Below are positions 37,701-49,600 of a stretch of 64,000 nucleotides of DNA, piece by piece; position 1 is the first letter of the stretch; each line of letters opens with the position of its first letter. Under the pieces are notes generated by a model that was given only the letters and a program-made list of their open reading frames with translations, was not told the origin of the DNA and made no database searches. Position numbers and translations under genes: made by a program. Source of the DNA: Anticarsia gemmatalis (Eukaryota > Arthropoda > Insecta > Lepidoptera > Erebidae); the NCBI RefSeq assembly GCF_050436995.1, contig NC_134756.1, forward strand, positions 4,464,001 through 4,528,000, given 5' to 3'.

Positions 37701-40700
37701 CAGTCATCGACAACAGTTCTGAGTGACATTTGTTGTTGAAATTAGCATACTGGTCAGTACCAAGATTTGAATTTTAAAACGCCTTTCACTCATTGTGAGT
37801 CCAGTGGCTTAAGTGCTTATTATTATTGTGGCTTTTCCTGTTGCACTATCTCCTTATAAAATAAAAATGTGTCAACGGTAAAATCTTGCTCTTGTGCCTT
37901 TGCTATTTAAGTAATATTGATATAATTTTAATATACTTATGTAGTATGTAAGTCGGATATGACAAACTGACTTTGTTAATGACATTAAAGGCTAGTTTCA
38001 CGGCTTATAGAATGTCTAATGAATATCCAATAGATAAAATTAAAGTATGAAAACCACTGCCATGACCATGACCACCTGATTATATATCCGATACTTATTC
38101 AGAAGTCGTAAAACCGGGGCTAAGTCTTATGAAAAATAGATGAGTACTTTCACATTAACATAAAGGTATATTTTCGTAATAAATCTGAGCTATGAGATTA
38201 TCAAGTAAGGCGTTAAATCGTTCCTATTACATCAACATTACCGATCTAAACAGCGCAACAATATTGATACACTCTTAGATTACTTTGTAATTCGTTAATC
38301 GATTATAATCATAAAACAAAACGTCTGCCCACTCGTGGCCGTTTACACTGAACAAAAAAATCAGTCCAAATATGTATGAATGGACGAGCTGTGTAAGCAT
38401 CGAGATAGGTGTGATTAGAACGAGCGTGCGCGTGGGCAGGCGGCCTGTCATCGCGAGAGGTCATTGTATACGCGTATGAAGACCGCAGTATTTTATAGAA
38501 CAGTCGTGTTTCATTGTGGGAGGAACTTATCTTCGTACTTTTTAACTGATGCTTGTATAGATAGCTGCAGTATGCCGCCAGTAACACGCCCTTAAATGTG
38601 CAGTAATGTTGCCACTTTTTATTAGCCATTTAAGGAAACTTATCTGCTGAGTTTAAAACGTCAAATAATGTTACATACTCAGTTTCCACTTACAGTTTTA
38701 TTGTCATGTTTGTATACACGGAAACTGTAAATGCTTGTGTTTAAACTTCTCGATCTTGAATCCATCTTACCAAATAGCTAATATATATTGAAAACGCACC
38801 TTAAAGAGAACAGGAAGTACACATTATGTTCAACTACGGTATGACATCAAAATAATAAAACGAAACAAAACAAGGTGACACCAAAGCCATAAATATTATA
38901 TTAAATTGACTCAATCAATTCGAACACGGTGTTCAAGTATAGAGACTATGTTAACATTACACAATGTGGAGCGACACGTTTTGTTTCATGTATTTGCCTT
39001 GTCTAACGATTCGAGACTCGAAAGCTTTGCAAGTGGATTTGCATTGAATGAGCGCGGGCTGGACACACGCGCATCGGCGGCCTGTCATTAACGGACGTGC
39101 GCAATCTGTCGCCGCTCCACCCTGCTCCAAACTCAAATTATTGTGTTCGACACTCGGTCGCTTGCGACACGCATTTTAAGAAAATAGGTGACAATTGTCT
39201 CGCTGACTGTACTTTGTTGACAGATGCTTGTAACTTTCTTTCTGCGTAATTGTTTTTGCGTTTGTTTAAGTTGCGTAAGGAAAGTATGAGTTTATAGACG
39301 TTTTGTTTTATGTGAAATCAACCAGACAATCAAAGTCCGTCGTAAAGATCTTATTACGAGGTATGCTTGAACATTGTAAGATGCTTTTTAAACATCATTG
39401 TTGGTTATTAATTTGCGCAAAAACAGCTTTTTTAAAGTTTATTAGTAAAGAATGACTGATAGAGTTTCCATAAAATACCACCACCAGGTAGGCTTTACAT
39501 GTGGGCATGTGAATAGAAAAACTATACGGGGTTCGAAAAAATGCGTATTTAAAAACCTCTTTTGTGCCTCGGCCTTTGTCCACTTTTTTCACTATCCACC
39601 CTCATTTATGCTTTTTTGCAACGAAAAAACGGTTTTATAAAATCTCAAGGGAAACGATGCGAATAATTCCTCGTTTCATGTTTCTTAGTTTTTTTTCTTA
39701 TAAGGTCTATTTTTGAACTCCCACAGGCATTGTTGGTCGTTATCGATCTAATCTCCTTTTGATAGACCTCCTTAGTGTTATGGACCCGAACTCATTGTCC
39801 GGCTTTATTATTATTTTTTCTATTACGTCAAAGCAAAGAGTTGATGGATAGCAAGATTGATTCTGGAATAAATAAACATTCAATTTTAGTATAAAGGATA
39901 GGATTATTTTACAAAACATATCGTTCATTATTAAAAAAACCTTACGTAAAGAATATCAATTCTTTAGTTTTGTTTTTAGTGTTAATAAATTTTTGCCCAC
40001 TGCCCGCCAAAAGCTCGATTCAAAAGCGTTACTTCTGTAACAAAAAAAATCTAGAACTTTGTAAACGTAGATATAAATCAGTATTTTCCAAAACACAACG
40101 GTATATTAACAAAAAAACCGATTCTTTTAAATCATGACTTTTTTCACCAGCATTAGCATAACTGCTTCCCGAATTAAAGATGTGGTCATTTGAAAATTTG
40201 TCCCGACATTTTTTTGTCTTTGGCTATCGGTGACTATAAACATTATTTTTAATCACCAACTACCAGAGATAGTATCTGCAAAACTCGACACATGTTGTAC
40301 ACACTAATGATTTCAAAATGCAGTAAAAAACTTCTACCTACTAACCATGTTTTCGTTTAAGTGGTTTTGTAAAAAAGTAGTCTTGATGTTTAGTAGTGAG
40401 AGTTTTTAAAACAGAATTTAGAAGTCTTTGAAAGGATGTTTTGGCATTTTACTGTAAAACATAATAAACGATACACATAATCATTCTAAAATGTGATTTC
40501 TGCTGTTGAAAGCTGCTGAAAATTCAGCTGAAATCATCGAAGTACAAAAACGTAATTTTAATCTTGTTAAAAACTTGATTTTTTAACACAATAATTGCAG
40601 AGTAAAAATTCTAGGTAAAAATTAAAGTAGTTTTATGTCACTTAAAGCATCTGATTACCAGGCAATCAAGTTGAAAAATTGTCTTTCAAACAATCAAATT

Positions 40701-42712
40701 AGATATATTTTATCAAATATTTACGATGTTAGCCCAATAATGCTTACGCTCTAAATCTAAAAGTCGCTAAAAATCCTAGCAAAATTCGTTCCCATCTCAT
40801 TCTACATTAAAACAAACACAGTTGAGTGAAAAGGGCGCAATAATCTCCACACAGAACCACTTGAGATGATTTATGCAAAACGTGTGTCCATAACGGTAAA
40901 GTTTTTTCGAGTCACCAGAATTTTGGGCCAAGAAAAAATGTAATTCGGTTGAAACGCACCACCGATATGCAAGGAAGGGATGTTTTTGATTTTTGAGCCC
41001 GATAACCACATGATTTGGTAGCGAAACTTTTAATTTTAGACTTGTTTATATTTTTGAAATAAATAAAAGTTGAAATTACCGTTTCGTGTCTTTATTTTAA
41101 ACTTATATTGTAAAATATGTAAGTCAATAATATTCTACATGTTGCATTGCATTGCAGACTCAAAAGTCTGATGTTATTTCAATATTAACTAAACATTATT
41201 AGAAAAATAAACTTACTAATGTTATTGACAAATTTATGATAACAAAATGTTATTTACTTTTCATCCAGACATCTAAACATGTATGTGACAGTTTAATCTA
41301 CACATTTGATACATTATCGAGTGCTTTTTAACTTTATAATTTGACTTAATAAGTATATTTTGTAGTGACATTTTACATTTATTGAATAAACGCTAAATCA
41401 AAATTAAATAATATTTGCCTAATTTATTGTGTTGTTTACTTAACTTGTAGAGCTTTATGGAGAAACCCCTATTAACCTATAATTTTATAATACATTGAAT
41501 GAAATCTTTTTTTTAAACACTAATTTGCCAAAACTGTTCTAACAGTTATTATTTTTTTGTAATAACAAAACGCATTATATTATTATAATCATTTATTAGA
41601 AAACGATCATTAAGCCAAAATCGCCAAAAGTTTCTTAGATTAAGATTTGTATAAGTATAAAAAAAAAATATTTTATTTTTTATTATAAATCTTTATAATG
41701 TCTTCATTGTTTACCTCTCCATGACGTTATATTTCGAGTTCGTCAGAAGTAGGGTCATCTTGTATTTCGATTCTCACGTACTAAAGTGATTTATGATATG
41801 AAACCTGTCACGAAACGTTTCAGCTGTAGCATTTTGAACGTGGCATCACGCCTCGGGCCTTTGTCATCCGATGGACATCACATTTATGTTTTAGAAAAAC
41901 AGTTTTTTTATATTTTTATCTGATAAAAGCCATAAAATTGATAGTTTTTTACCGCTAAAATTTAGGGAGTAGGAAAAGATTGCACAGGTTAAAAAGCTCA
42001 GCTTCTTTTACTAAAAAGTAACATCTGAGAATTATAACTTTACGCCTTGAATATAGCAGATTTTTGTTTCAATCTAGAACTATACATTTATTATTAAATA
42101 CAAACATAGTTAACTATCATGTGTGCTTTTCATTGAACTCCACATAAGCTATGTTGAATGGTAATTTTATTAGCTTCTTAAACTGCAATCTAAAGTTTTT
42201 TGTAAATTGAAAAGCCTTTTTACTAAGAAACATATTAAAAAGTATTCATTAACGGATGAACACTGGTCAAAATAACTAAATCACTGGACAAAACGATTAA
42301 ATTAAATCCACAACTGCAGTATATTTTTAAATCTTCTCCAAAAATATTCCCGTGTTCGGGAGGCGAGTCTGTCACCATAGAGGCATTTCTTTTGCTTTCT
42401 ATGTAACTATGTCGGAGGGACGAGGGTGGCACACGTGTTCGAACATGTGTGTCCGCATGTGATGTCCACATCAATGTGTATGAGAATTTACGTACCGTGA
42501 TGTATGCGGACAGTCACCGCTATATTTGAAGATGCTGGATTTTATTTAATTAAATATCAGGTTGACTAGTAAATGCTAATAGCTCAGTGATATTTCAGGG
42601 CTCTGTGGTAGTTATGCTTTAATACTTTTACGTATTTAACGCGTTCTTCATAATGACCAATACTCTACCGAAGACAGAAACTTATGACGTTATTTTCTTA
42701 AATTAATAGTTA
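34702..42712. other. Intergenic DNA with one Helitron
   Basis: Besides Helitron copy 4 there is no gene. Two GC-rich spots at 38421-38460 and 39050-39115 share the exact 13-base string GGCGGCCTGTCAT (38439 and 39076). They could be related control elements or pieces of one repeat. Confidence 0.45.
37070..37317 (-). mobile_element. Helitron-like nonautonomous element, copy 4
   Basis: This is a well-preserved reverse-oriented copy with CTAG at 37070-37073 on the plus strand and the TCTATACTA end at 37317. It has a short CAAA tract. It sits between nearly unrelated AT-rich flanks in the upstream region. Confidence 0.87.
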
Positions 42713-43155
42713 GGCCCAGCGCAGACAGACCGGAATAATCCTCGCGCGGTCTCGAGCATTTTCTTTACGGCTCGCGGATGCTCGAGCATGCTCGCGACTG
42801 CTCGAGCCTGCGCGAGGAAAACTTTCTAGGTTACCATTCTTCATTAAACAGGCCAGTTTTCGTGAAAATTCGTCAACGATGGTAGACTGGGCCATGATTA
42901 TAATTGCTCTTTTGACTGAAGAAGAATAAAAATCACGTTCTCACTCTTTAAACTCAGTAACAACATTGAAATTTTTCGTACGATGCTCGCGCGTCCTCGA
43001 GTATGCGCGGGGATACCCGCGCATCCTCGAGGACGCGCGAGCATTTTTTGTCAGGTTCAAGCAATTATGCACTTTATTTTAATGTCCTTAAAGTTGATTT
43101 TCAAGTGCGTTAAAAAAATCCTCTCCGCTGCGCTCCTCTTGGTCTGCGCTGGGCC
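42713..43155. mobile_element. PIF/Harbinger-like nonautonomous element
   Basis: A 14-bp perfect terminal inverted repeat (GGCCCAGCGCAGAC at 42713, its complement ending at 43155) is flanked on both sides by TTA (42710-42712 and 43156-43158). A TTA/TAA three-base target duplication with GG-ending termini is the hallmark of PIF/Harbinger elements. The 443-bp body is too short for a transposase and contains many GCTCGAGCA and GCTCGCG-type motifs near the left end, plus a long GC-rich palindrome (42983-43044). The superfamily call rests on TIR and TSD only. Confidence 0.66.
42983..43044. repeat. 29-bp GC-rich inverted repeat
   Basis: Arms 42983-43011 and 43016-43044 are complementary over 29 bases with one mismatch around a GATA loop. 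The arms are dominated by CG, GCGC and CTCGAG steps, in sharp contrast to the AT-rich surroundings. The palindrome sits inside the PIF/Harbinger-like element. Confidence 0.93.
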
Positions 43156-44123
43156 TTACGCAGGAAGTTTTCTCAAGATGGTAGTTTAAAGTATACATAA
43201 AGCTTATGATGATTTCATTTCAAATCTTAATTGCATAACTACTTATCACTTCTTAATAAATTCAATTCAAATGCTTCATTAGTATTAAAAATAACAGTCG
43301 CTATTATTACTCGTGTAGTTACTATGTTCGCGAGTGTACTTAAGACCAGTACTTCATTTTTTATTGCCTCTGACCAGATGGGTCACTAACTGCGAACAAA
43401 TTTATGACCCTTGTACAAGTATTAGTGTAATATACTCACTGTGGTGCCACATTTGGCACTTTAATATAACTACTTGCACTATTTAAATACTCGACTTGTT
43501 AAAATGATCTTGATTACTTTAATTTACTTAAAGACGTTTTGAATTTTTTTGTTTTGTTCGACTAAGCACTAAAATAATATCATTCATGATTTATTTATCA
43601 TCATGAAACATAACGTTAGGTTAAACCCTGAGATATTATTTCAGGGCGCATGGTTTCCGTGTCACCGGCTCAACCGCCATATAAAATTAATTAACCCACC
43701 TAAACACATAAGCTCCTATTTACATTTCTCACCGACCGCACACTGTCACGAAACCATAAGACGGTGGACAAAAAATCACGGTGAAATACCGCTACCAGCC
43801 GCATCTGGTTGTCGTTGCGTTGCTCACACCGTTACACTGTGCGCCGCTTTGACCCGGCCGTGGGCAAAAAACCGCGTAGGAGCGCATCGGCTTTGTTTTA
43901 CAATGTTATTGCAATAGTTGTAATTTCTAATTATGCTTGCATGTCGACTGATGGCCGGGAATTGCATGGGAGAATTGTTTTTATTGAATTTGTATGCAAC
44001 TCAGCTTGTGTGGTTTTAATTTGTTTATAGCACGTTTGTAAAAGCGTTAATTGATTGTTCGCTTATGATCTTTCTTACATATAACCAGAGTAATCCAAAA
44101 TTCTATCGTAATATTTGAAAAAC

Positions 44124-44290
44124 ACATGTCCGCGACTTCATCCGCGTGAAAAAATAATTTGGATTTAAAGTAATGAACTATCAGAGTAATAAATTAAGTT
44201 TGTAAATCTTTCTGTTTACTTCTCAAAGACTACTCTTTGAGAAGTAAACATCTATACTAATCTGCAAACTTTCGCATCTCTAATGTGAGT
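44124..44290 (+). repeat. Lepidopteran CCGCGACTTCATCCGCGTG repeat, internally deleted
   Basis: It begins GTCCGCGACTTCATCCGCGTG and finishes near GCAAACTTTCGCATCTCTAA, the two ends of a repeat common in moths. Most of the middle is missing. A 17-bp perfect hairpin lies between the ends. Confidence 0.55.
44213..44250. repeat. 17-bp perfect inverted repeat
   Basis: Arms 44213-44229 (TGTTTACTTCTCAAAGA) and 44234-44250 are perfect complements around a 4-base loop CTAC. The hairpin lies inside the 44124-44290 repeat and could mark an internal foldback formed during its deletion. Confidence 0.92.
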
Positions 44291-46083
44291 ACCAATACGA
44301 TCACATATTTTTTTGCTTTCCACCTAAATATTTCCACTTTCTTCATAATATTTCACACAAAATCCCACAGGATAAGCCGATGATAAAACAAATATCCGCC
44401 GGTTATAAGGGTCAAAAACCATATTGCGTAAAGTCGCCCATGTGAGCGTCTAGTTTTTTGTCCACATACGGTACTATTTTTAACCACTGTTTGGTCTATG
44501 GTGTTACAAGATGGGACTGTGACGTGATGGACCAAAATCCGTTGGCGGTTATAACCTCTAATTACTTTAAAAATATGAGTATAAAATACAGAAACTACGG
44601 TTTATTGTATTAAATTATAGACTCTCATTTTTTTTAACTCTCGTCAATCTTATTTTTTACACGTATGTAAACCAAGAAACACAATAGAAAAAGCACTTTA
44701 ATGCTTATTTGAGGCCAAATATTATTATTGACTGTCGAAAGCGACATTGTTTCAAACTTTGCCATATAAACTAAAATATTGATAAAACACAAACAAATTG
44801 CATCACGTGTATACAAAATTCCGTTATCAAAATATTCCTGGCGCTATCGAGTTTCTATTCTCACCATCAAACACAGCTTTAGACGTAAAAACAAAGCTTC
44901 CTTTATCATCTAACATGAGTATGTCAAACATTGTCGTTTCGTTTATTTTGGCACCGAATGTTCCGTTACCAACGCTTGCACCTTGCAACGGCAAATAACC
45001 TGCGACCTATTTATCCGGCCATCGAAAAAACCTAGTCGCAAACCAAATTAATTATACCACCTAACCCACCACCGGCCAATGCAATTTCACCTCTATTTCA
45101 CAAGCAATAAGGTTGTCAAGTTCTGTTTGTGAATGGTAGTTTTAAATTTGCAAGTCCAACCACATGTGGGAAAGATTCAAAGGTTTTTTTCGTAGACGGT
45201 CCTAAGTTTGGTTTGAACGGATGTTTGGCCGCTTTTAGTTTATTAATTAAGTTTAGATTTTGTATTAGCGGGTCCTTAAGTTGTGTGGAGGTGTAATTAT
45301 AAAGTGTGATGTTGACTCCGTTTTATATTTGAAGTTTTATTGATGTGATAATTTATTGTAGGGTGTTGATGAAGTTATGTTTTAGCATAAGACACTTAAA
45401 GACAGAAGTGTGCACCTTATTCTATGTTTTTCCTAATAAGTTGACCTGCAGGCTTTAGTAGAGAGTAAAGGAACCCCATTAATTATTTTTGTCATTTTGC
45501 CTTTTACGTTGCAAAGTTAAGTTAAAACAATTGCTCTGCAATCCAACTTGTAATTTCAAACATGTAAAAAATAACTACATATAAAATTGTAGTGCTAAAC
45601 AACTGGTTTCTTCTCCAAAAACCTTTTATCCGTTATAACAACACGTAAAAATCTTTATATTTACTCTCACTCACCTAGTTTTAGGTAAGTTTGAACCTTA
45701 ACACTAGGCCTATGGTATTTTTTTCTTGCAGGCAGATTTTCCTTTCAACAAAACTTAAAATAATCTCCTTATCAAACCTTGAACAGTTATAAACAAATAT
45801 CCACGCAAGTAGGTACAGTATAGCATAGTATCCATCAAGCATGTGCATCACGTTCGTCTCCCGCGCCGGTCACGTCTCAGGTCACCGATTTATTTCCAAC
45901 TGTCTACCGAATTCTGTGACACCTCACTGGAAAGTGAACGATTGTATCTTATATGATGAGCAGAAAACTATTGGACATTTGTTTTAAGAATTCTGGATAA
46001 CTGTACATTATATTTTGTCCTTCCGTTAAAAAGCAATAAAATTTTAAAGGATATAATATTTGGCAAATAGTAAATTTATCCCC
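44291..46083. other. AT-rich intergenic DNA
   Basis: I see no gene, repeat with clear ends, or RNA signal here. Confidence 0.45.
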
Positions 46084-46227
46084 TTAATGTCCCGCTGGCA
46101 AGGGTCTCCTTCCAAGACTGAGGAAGGGGTTAGGTGGCGAAAAGTCATGGGTGTGTTGCCTCGGGTTCAAATCTGTAACCACTGGCGTGGGAGATACCAA
46201 CTTATACTACTCGGCGATCACTGCTCC
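46084..46227 (-). mobile_element. tRNA-derived SINE, short copy
   Basis: This is the same family as 56912-57219. On the minus strand it has a decayed head ATCGCCGAGTAGTATAAG, a B-box-like ATTTGAACCC, the shared GAGGCAACACACCCATGAC segment, and the tail GGAAGGAGACCCTTGCCAGC ending GGGACATTAAGGG. It lacks most of the middle region of the long copy. Confidence 0.76.
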
Positions 46228-46451
46228 AACATAAGATAAATAAATTATGTGAATTGCGCATAGTAACTTGTATGCACTGATTACATACAAAACAATGACT
46301 ATATGAGTTAAGGGATTTACGAGTATGAATCCTACGCTCCCCTAGCTAGACAATATTACTTTTAAATGGAAAGACACCTACATACATAAAACCATCACAT
46401 ACATACATAGAAAACTCTTCTAACGGCGTCATCGTGACTACAAATTATACG

Positions 46452-46687
46452 GAAACGAAAACTGTAACAACATTACCTACGTATATCTATGTCTATGTAG
46501 TGACTAATATGTACCATGTTGGTACATAAAACGTATGTATATAAGTATTATATCACGTAACTAAGTCCGAAACGAAAACTGTACACAACTTTACCTACGT
46601 CTACCTATGTCTATGTAGTGACTAATATGTACCACGTAAGTACGTAATACGTATATAAGTATGTAGGTACATCACGTAACCAAGTCC
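46452..46687. repeat. Tandem duplication, two units of about 118 bp
   Basis: Unit 1 (46452-46568) and unit 2 (46569-46687) each start GAAACGAAAACTGTA, share TATGTCTATGTAGTGACTAA and TATGTACCA, and end AAGTCC. Differences are scattered substitutions and small indels. Both units are rich in TAC/GTA steps. Confidence 0.88.
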
Positions 46688-49600
46688 GGTCGTCTCACCC
46701 CCGCACGTACATAAAGGTGTTTACACACAGCGCTGACGCGATCAATCTCCATCAGAGAGCGACGCATTATCAGTTAGTATCCGCCTCTGTCACGCAACGC
46801 ATGATAATGTTTAGAGAAGACAATTTTATTATGTTTTGTAGACAAAAGAACACTAGAAATATTATAATATCCACGAAATTTACTCAAAAATAACGAAAAT
46901 ATAACTAATAATACTAAAACAGTAATTTCTAGTTCTGTAAGTTTCCGAAGAAGAGCAAAATAAAGCAAGTACTGTACAATGTACATTAATTGATAACGTA
47001 CTAGTGGTCTATAGGCAACTTACGTGAAAAACCTCACCCGGAAAATAAGAATTTCGTAATCGTCGAAGCATCACTTTTCAGCTAAGTACATATTATTGCA
47101 AATGGTATAATATTCGAAAATGACTTAGGTTATTCAGCTTCTTTATCACCTATAACCAGTACTTTTTGAAATAAGTGAGTTCTAACAAACGAACTACTTA
47201 TTCGACTTTATATTTTTGGTATAAATTCATTGGTATTAACGCCTGTAAAACTATATACATACTCATTTACACAAAGAAAGTACTCAACGTGGCATATCTA
47301 GACATTATAGAAGCATGCGTGAGAACACAGTTTAACGCGATCGTCCATCACGCGGTTATCGCGCATGCGTTCAACCCGTAACCTTATCTGCCAAGATGAA
47401 AGTGACGAAATATGTACACACACCACCAAATTATTGTCTTCGGTAGCGAAAAACGCGAGGAAACAATCTCACTACGCCTACACCCATGTTTGGGAGATGC
47501 TTGTCTCTTTTTGCTTGTCTCTTTTTAAGGCCAGATGTGTAAAAAACAAAGCTGTTAAGAGTGCTAAATAAAAGTTTTGTGTGGTGGCCGCAAAGAAAGC
47601 TATAATAACAAAATTTTCTTAAAAAAGAATATATCATAACGCTATTGTATTATTTAAAATTATAGATGCAAAGCCTTGGAAAATTTGCTATTCCATTGCC
47701 TAGAAAATGTGATACATAGTAGGTACTAGGTATGATCATCAACATATTATAGGGATAAACAAAACCTTTGTAGCATTGATAATTATCTAAAGTAAAGGGA
47801 CTGTGAAGTATTACTTTTTGAACAGCTATAAAAAACCTTCTGAAATCAGTTCCCAAACCTTCAAAGCTGATTAGACCACTTAAAACGCAGCAACTAGGTC
47901 AATACTGTCACTTCTTATGACTTTGTTTCACCAACCACTTTTGACTAAGCTTATGACGCTCCGGATTTTCCATTCATACTGTCACTACTATTTATAGTAA
48001 TATGTCTTTTTAATGTCCCATTTGATAGAGACGGGAACTCATAACCACACAAAGGACTTAACTGTACTACGAAGGCTATTCACAAGGCTGTATAACTATG
48101 ATTTATAATTTGTTTAATTCAAATTTCGTGTTCAAAGATGGCTGACATATTAGCTCGCTATTGTTGGTATTGTGAAGGGTTTACGTAACTCCTTTGTAAA
48201 AAGCGAGGTGACCCTCTAGATTTAAGTAGTTATATTTGGGTTTCTAATACTCAGACGACTTATTGCAACGATAAGCATAGGTAACTAATATACCAGTAAC
48301 GTTGTTTAAGACAAGCTTTTAATTATAAGCATTGTAGTGGTACAATTTTTCTGGAAGTAGGTAGGTACGAAGATTATTGCGCCGTTACCGCTAATTTGGT
48401 TATCCACAAGAATTTTATCAAGAAATCATACATTTGTAAAGCATTTCCCCTCGCGACAGAATGATGCAGAATCGTCATTGCATTCCGTCAGAGCGCGACC
48501 CCCGCATTTCGAACAAAGAACTACATTTACCTATTGTGGAAAGTATTTAATACAATAAATAAAGAGATCCGCATCGCGATATTACATTCATTCACTCATT
48601 CGGTCGCCAGCCGGGGATTTTTTTTTAATTTTCAAGCACTTCGATTGGCACTAGAGTCGGCGGGCTTTTGAACTTGAGAATTACGATTTCTGCAGGCTGT
48701 CGCTTTGATTATGAAGACAGATTGTACACCCTTAAATTGGGAGCGATGCCTTTCAAAATATATTAATAATCTTGAGTCTTGTTGTGGATGCTGACGCGTG
48801 CGTTTTGTGCTCATAATTGCGAGGTTACGACGGTTTCATTCAAATATTTAAGTAATAATAAGGAATGAATTTCTCTTTTGATTTCTTTCAGCGGTATCTA
48901 GGAAGTTGATGATGAAAATATTAAGCTTTCAAGACTATTGTATAATATTCACATTTTTTATTCGTAAACGTATTTCAGTGAAACAACAATTTATTTATGA
49001 AATTAGCTGACTATTACGAGCACAAACAGTGTTGTCCAAAATTTATAATTGGAAAATCAAGCAAAATTATAGTTCTCACAAATCGCCTCAAGTACCATCA
49101 AATTACACTAGGGCATTATTACTACTTTTTTTTACAAATATTGGAACCAAACCTTGCTTGTCAACAGCCATTGTATCCACATGCAATATTTCAAATTATT
49201 GAAGTAAACCAAATTAAGACAGGTGAGGGTTTCATGTTCCTTCAATACAAATAAAAAAAGTAATTGTGTACGTTATTAAATTTCTAATAATTTAGACAAA
49301 AAAGGAACACAACACGTAACCGTTAGGACAATCCGTTTGGTTCAATCAAAATTTCATCGAGCCTTTAGAAATCTACTAATACGGTAATTCAACATATTGT
49401 AAGGGGTCCGAGAATAAAAAACGTGGGCCAGTCAAGGTAAGAAAGGGTCAGGCAACTGTTTTTTGTTTAAAAAAACCCCTTGCCAGATGGCCCGGCGTTT
49501 AGCGACAAAAAAACTGTGCGTGCCCAGACTTGTGCAAGTAGCGTTCGCAATATAATGTGCTTCAAGGTTACAACGCGAAATATGGTGTTATAGAAGCAAT

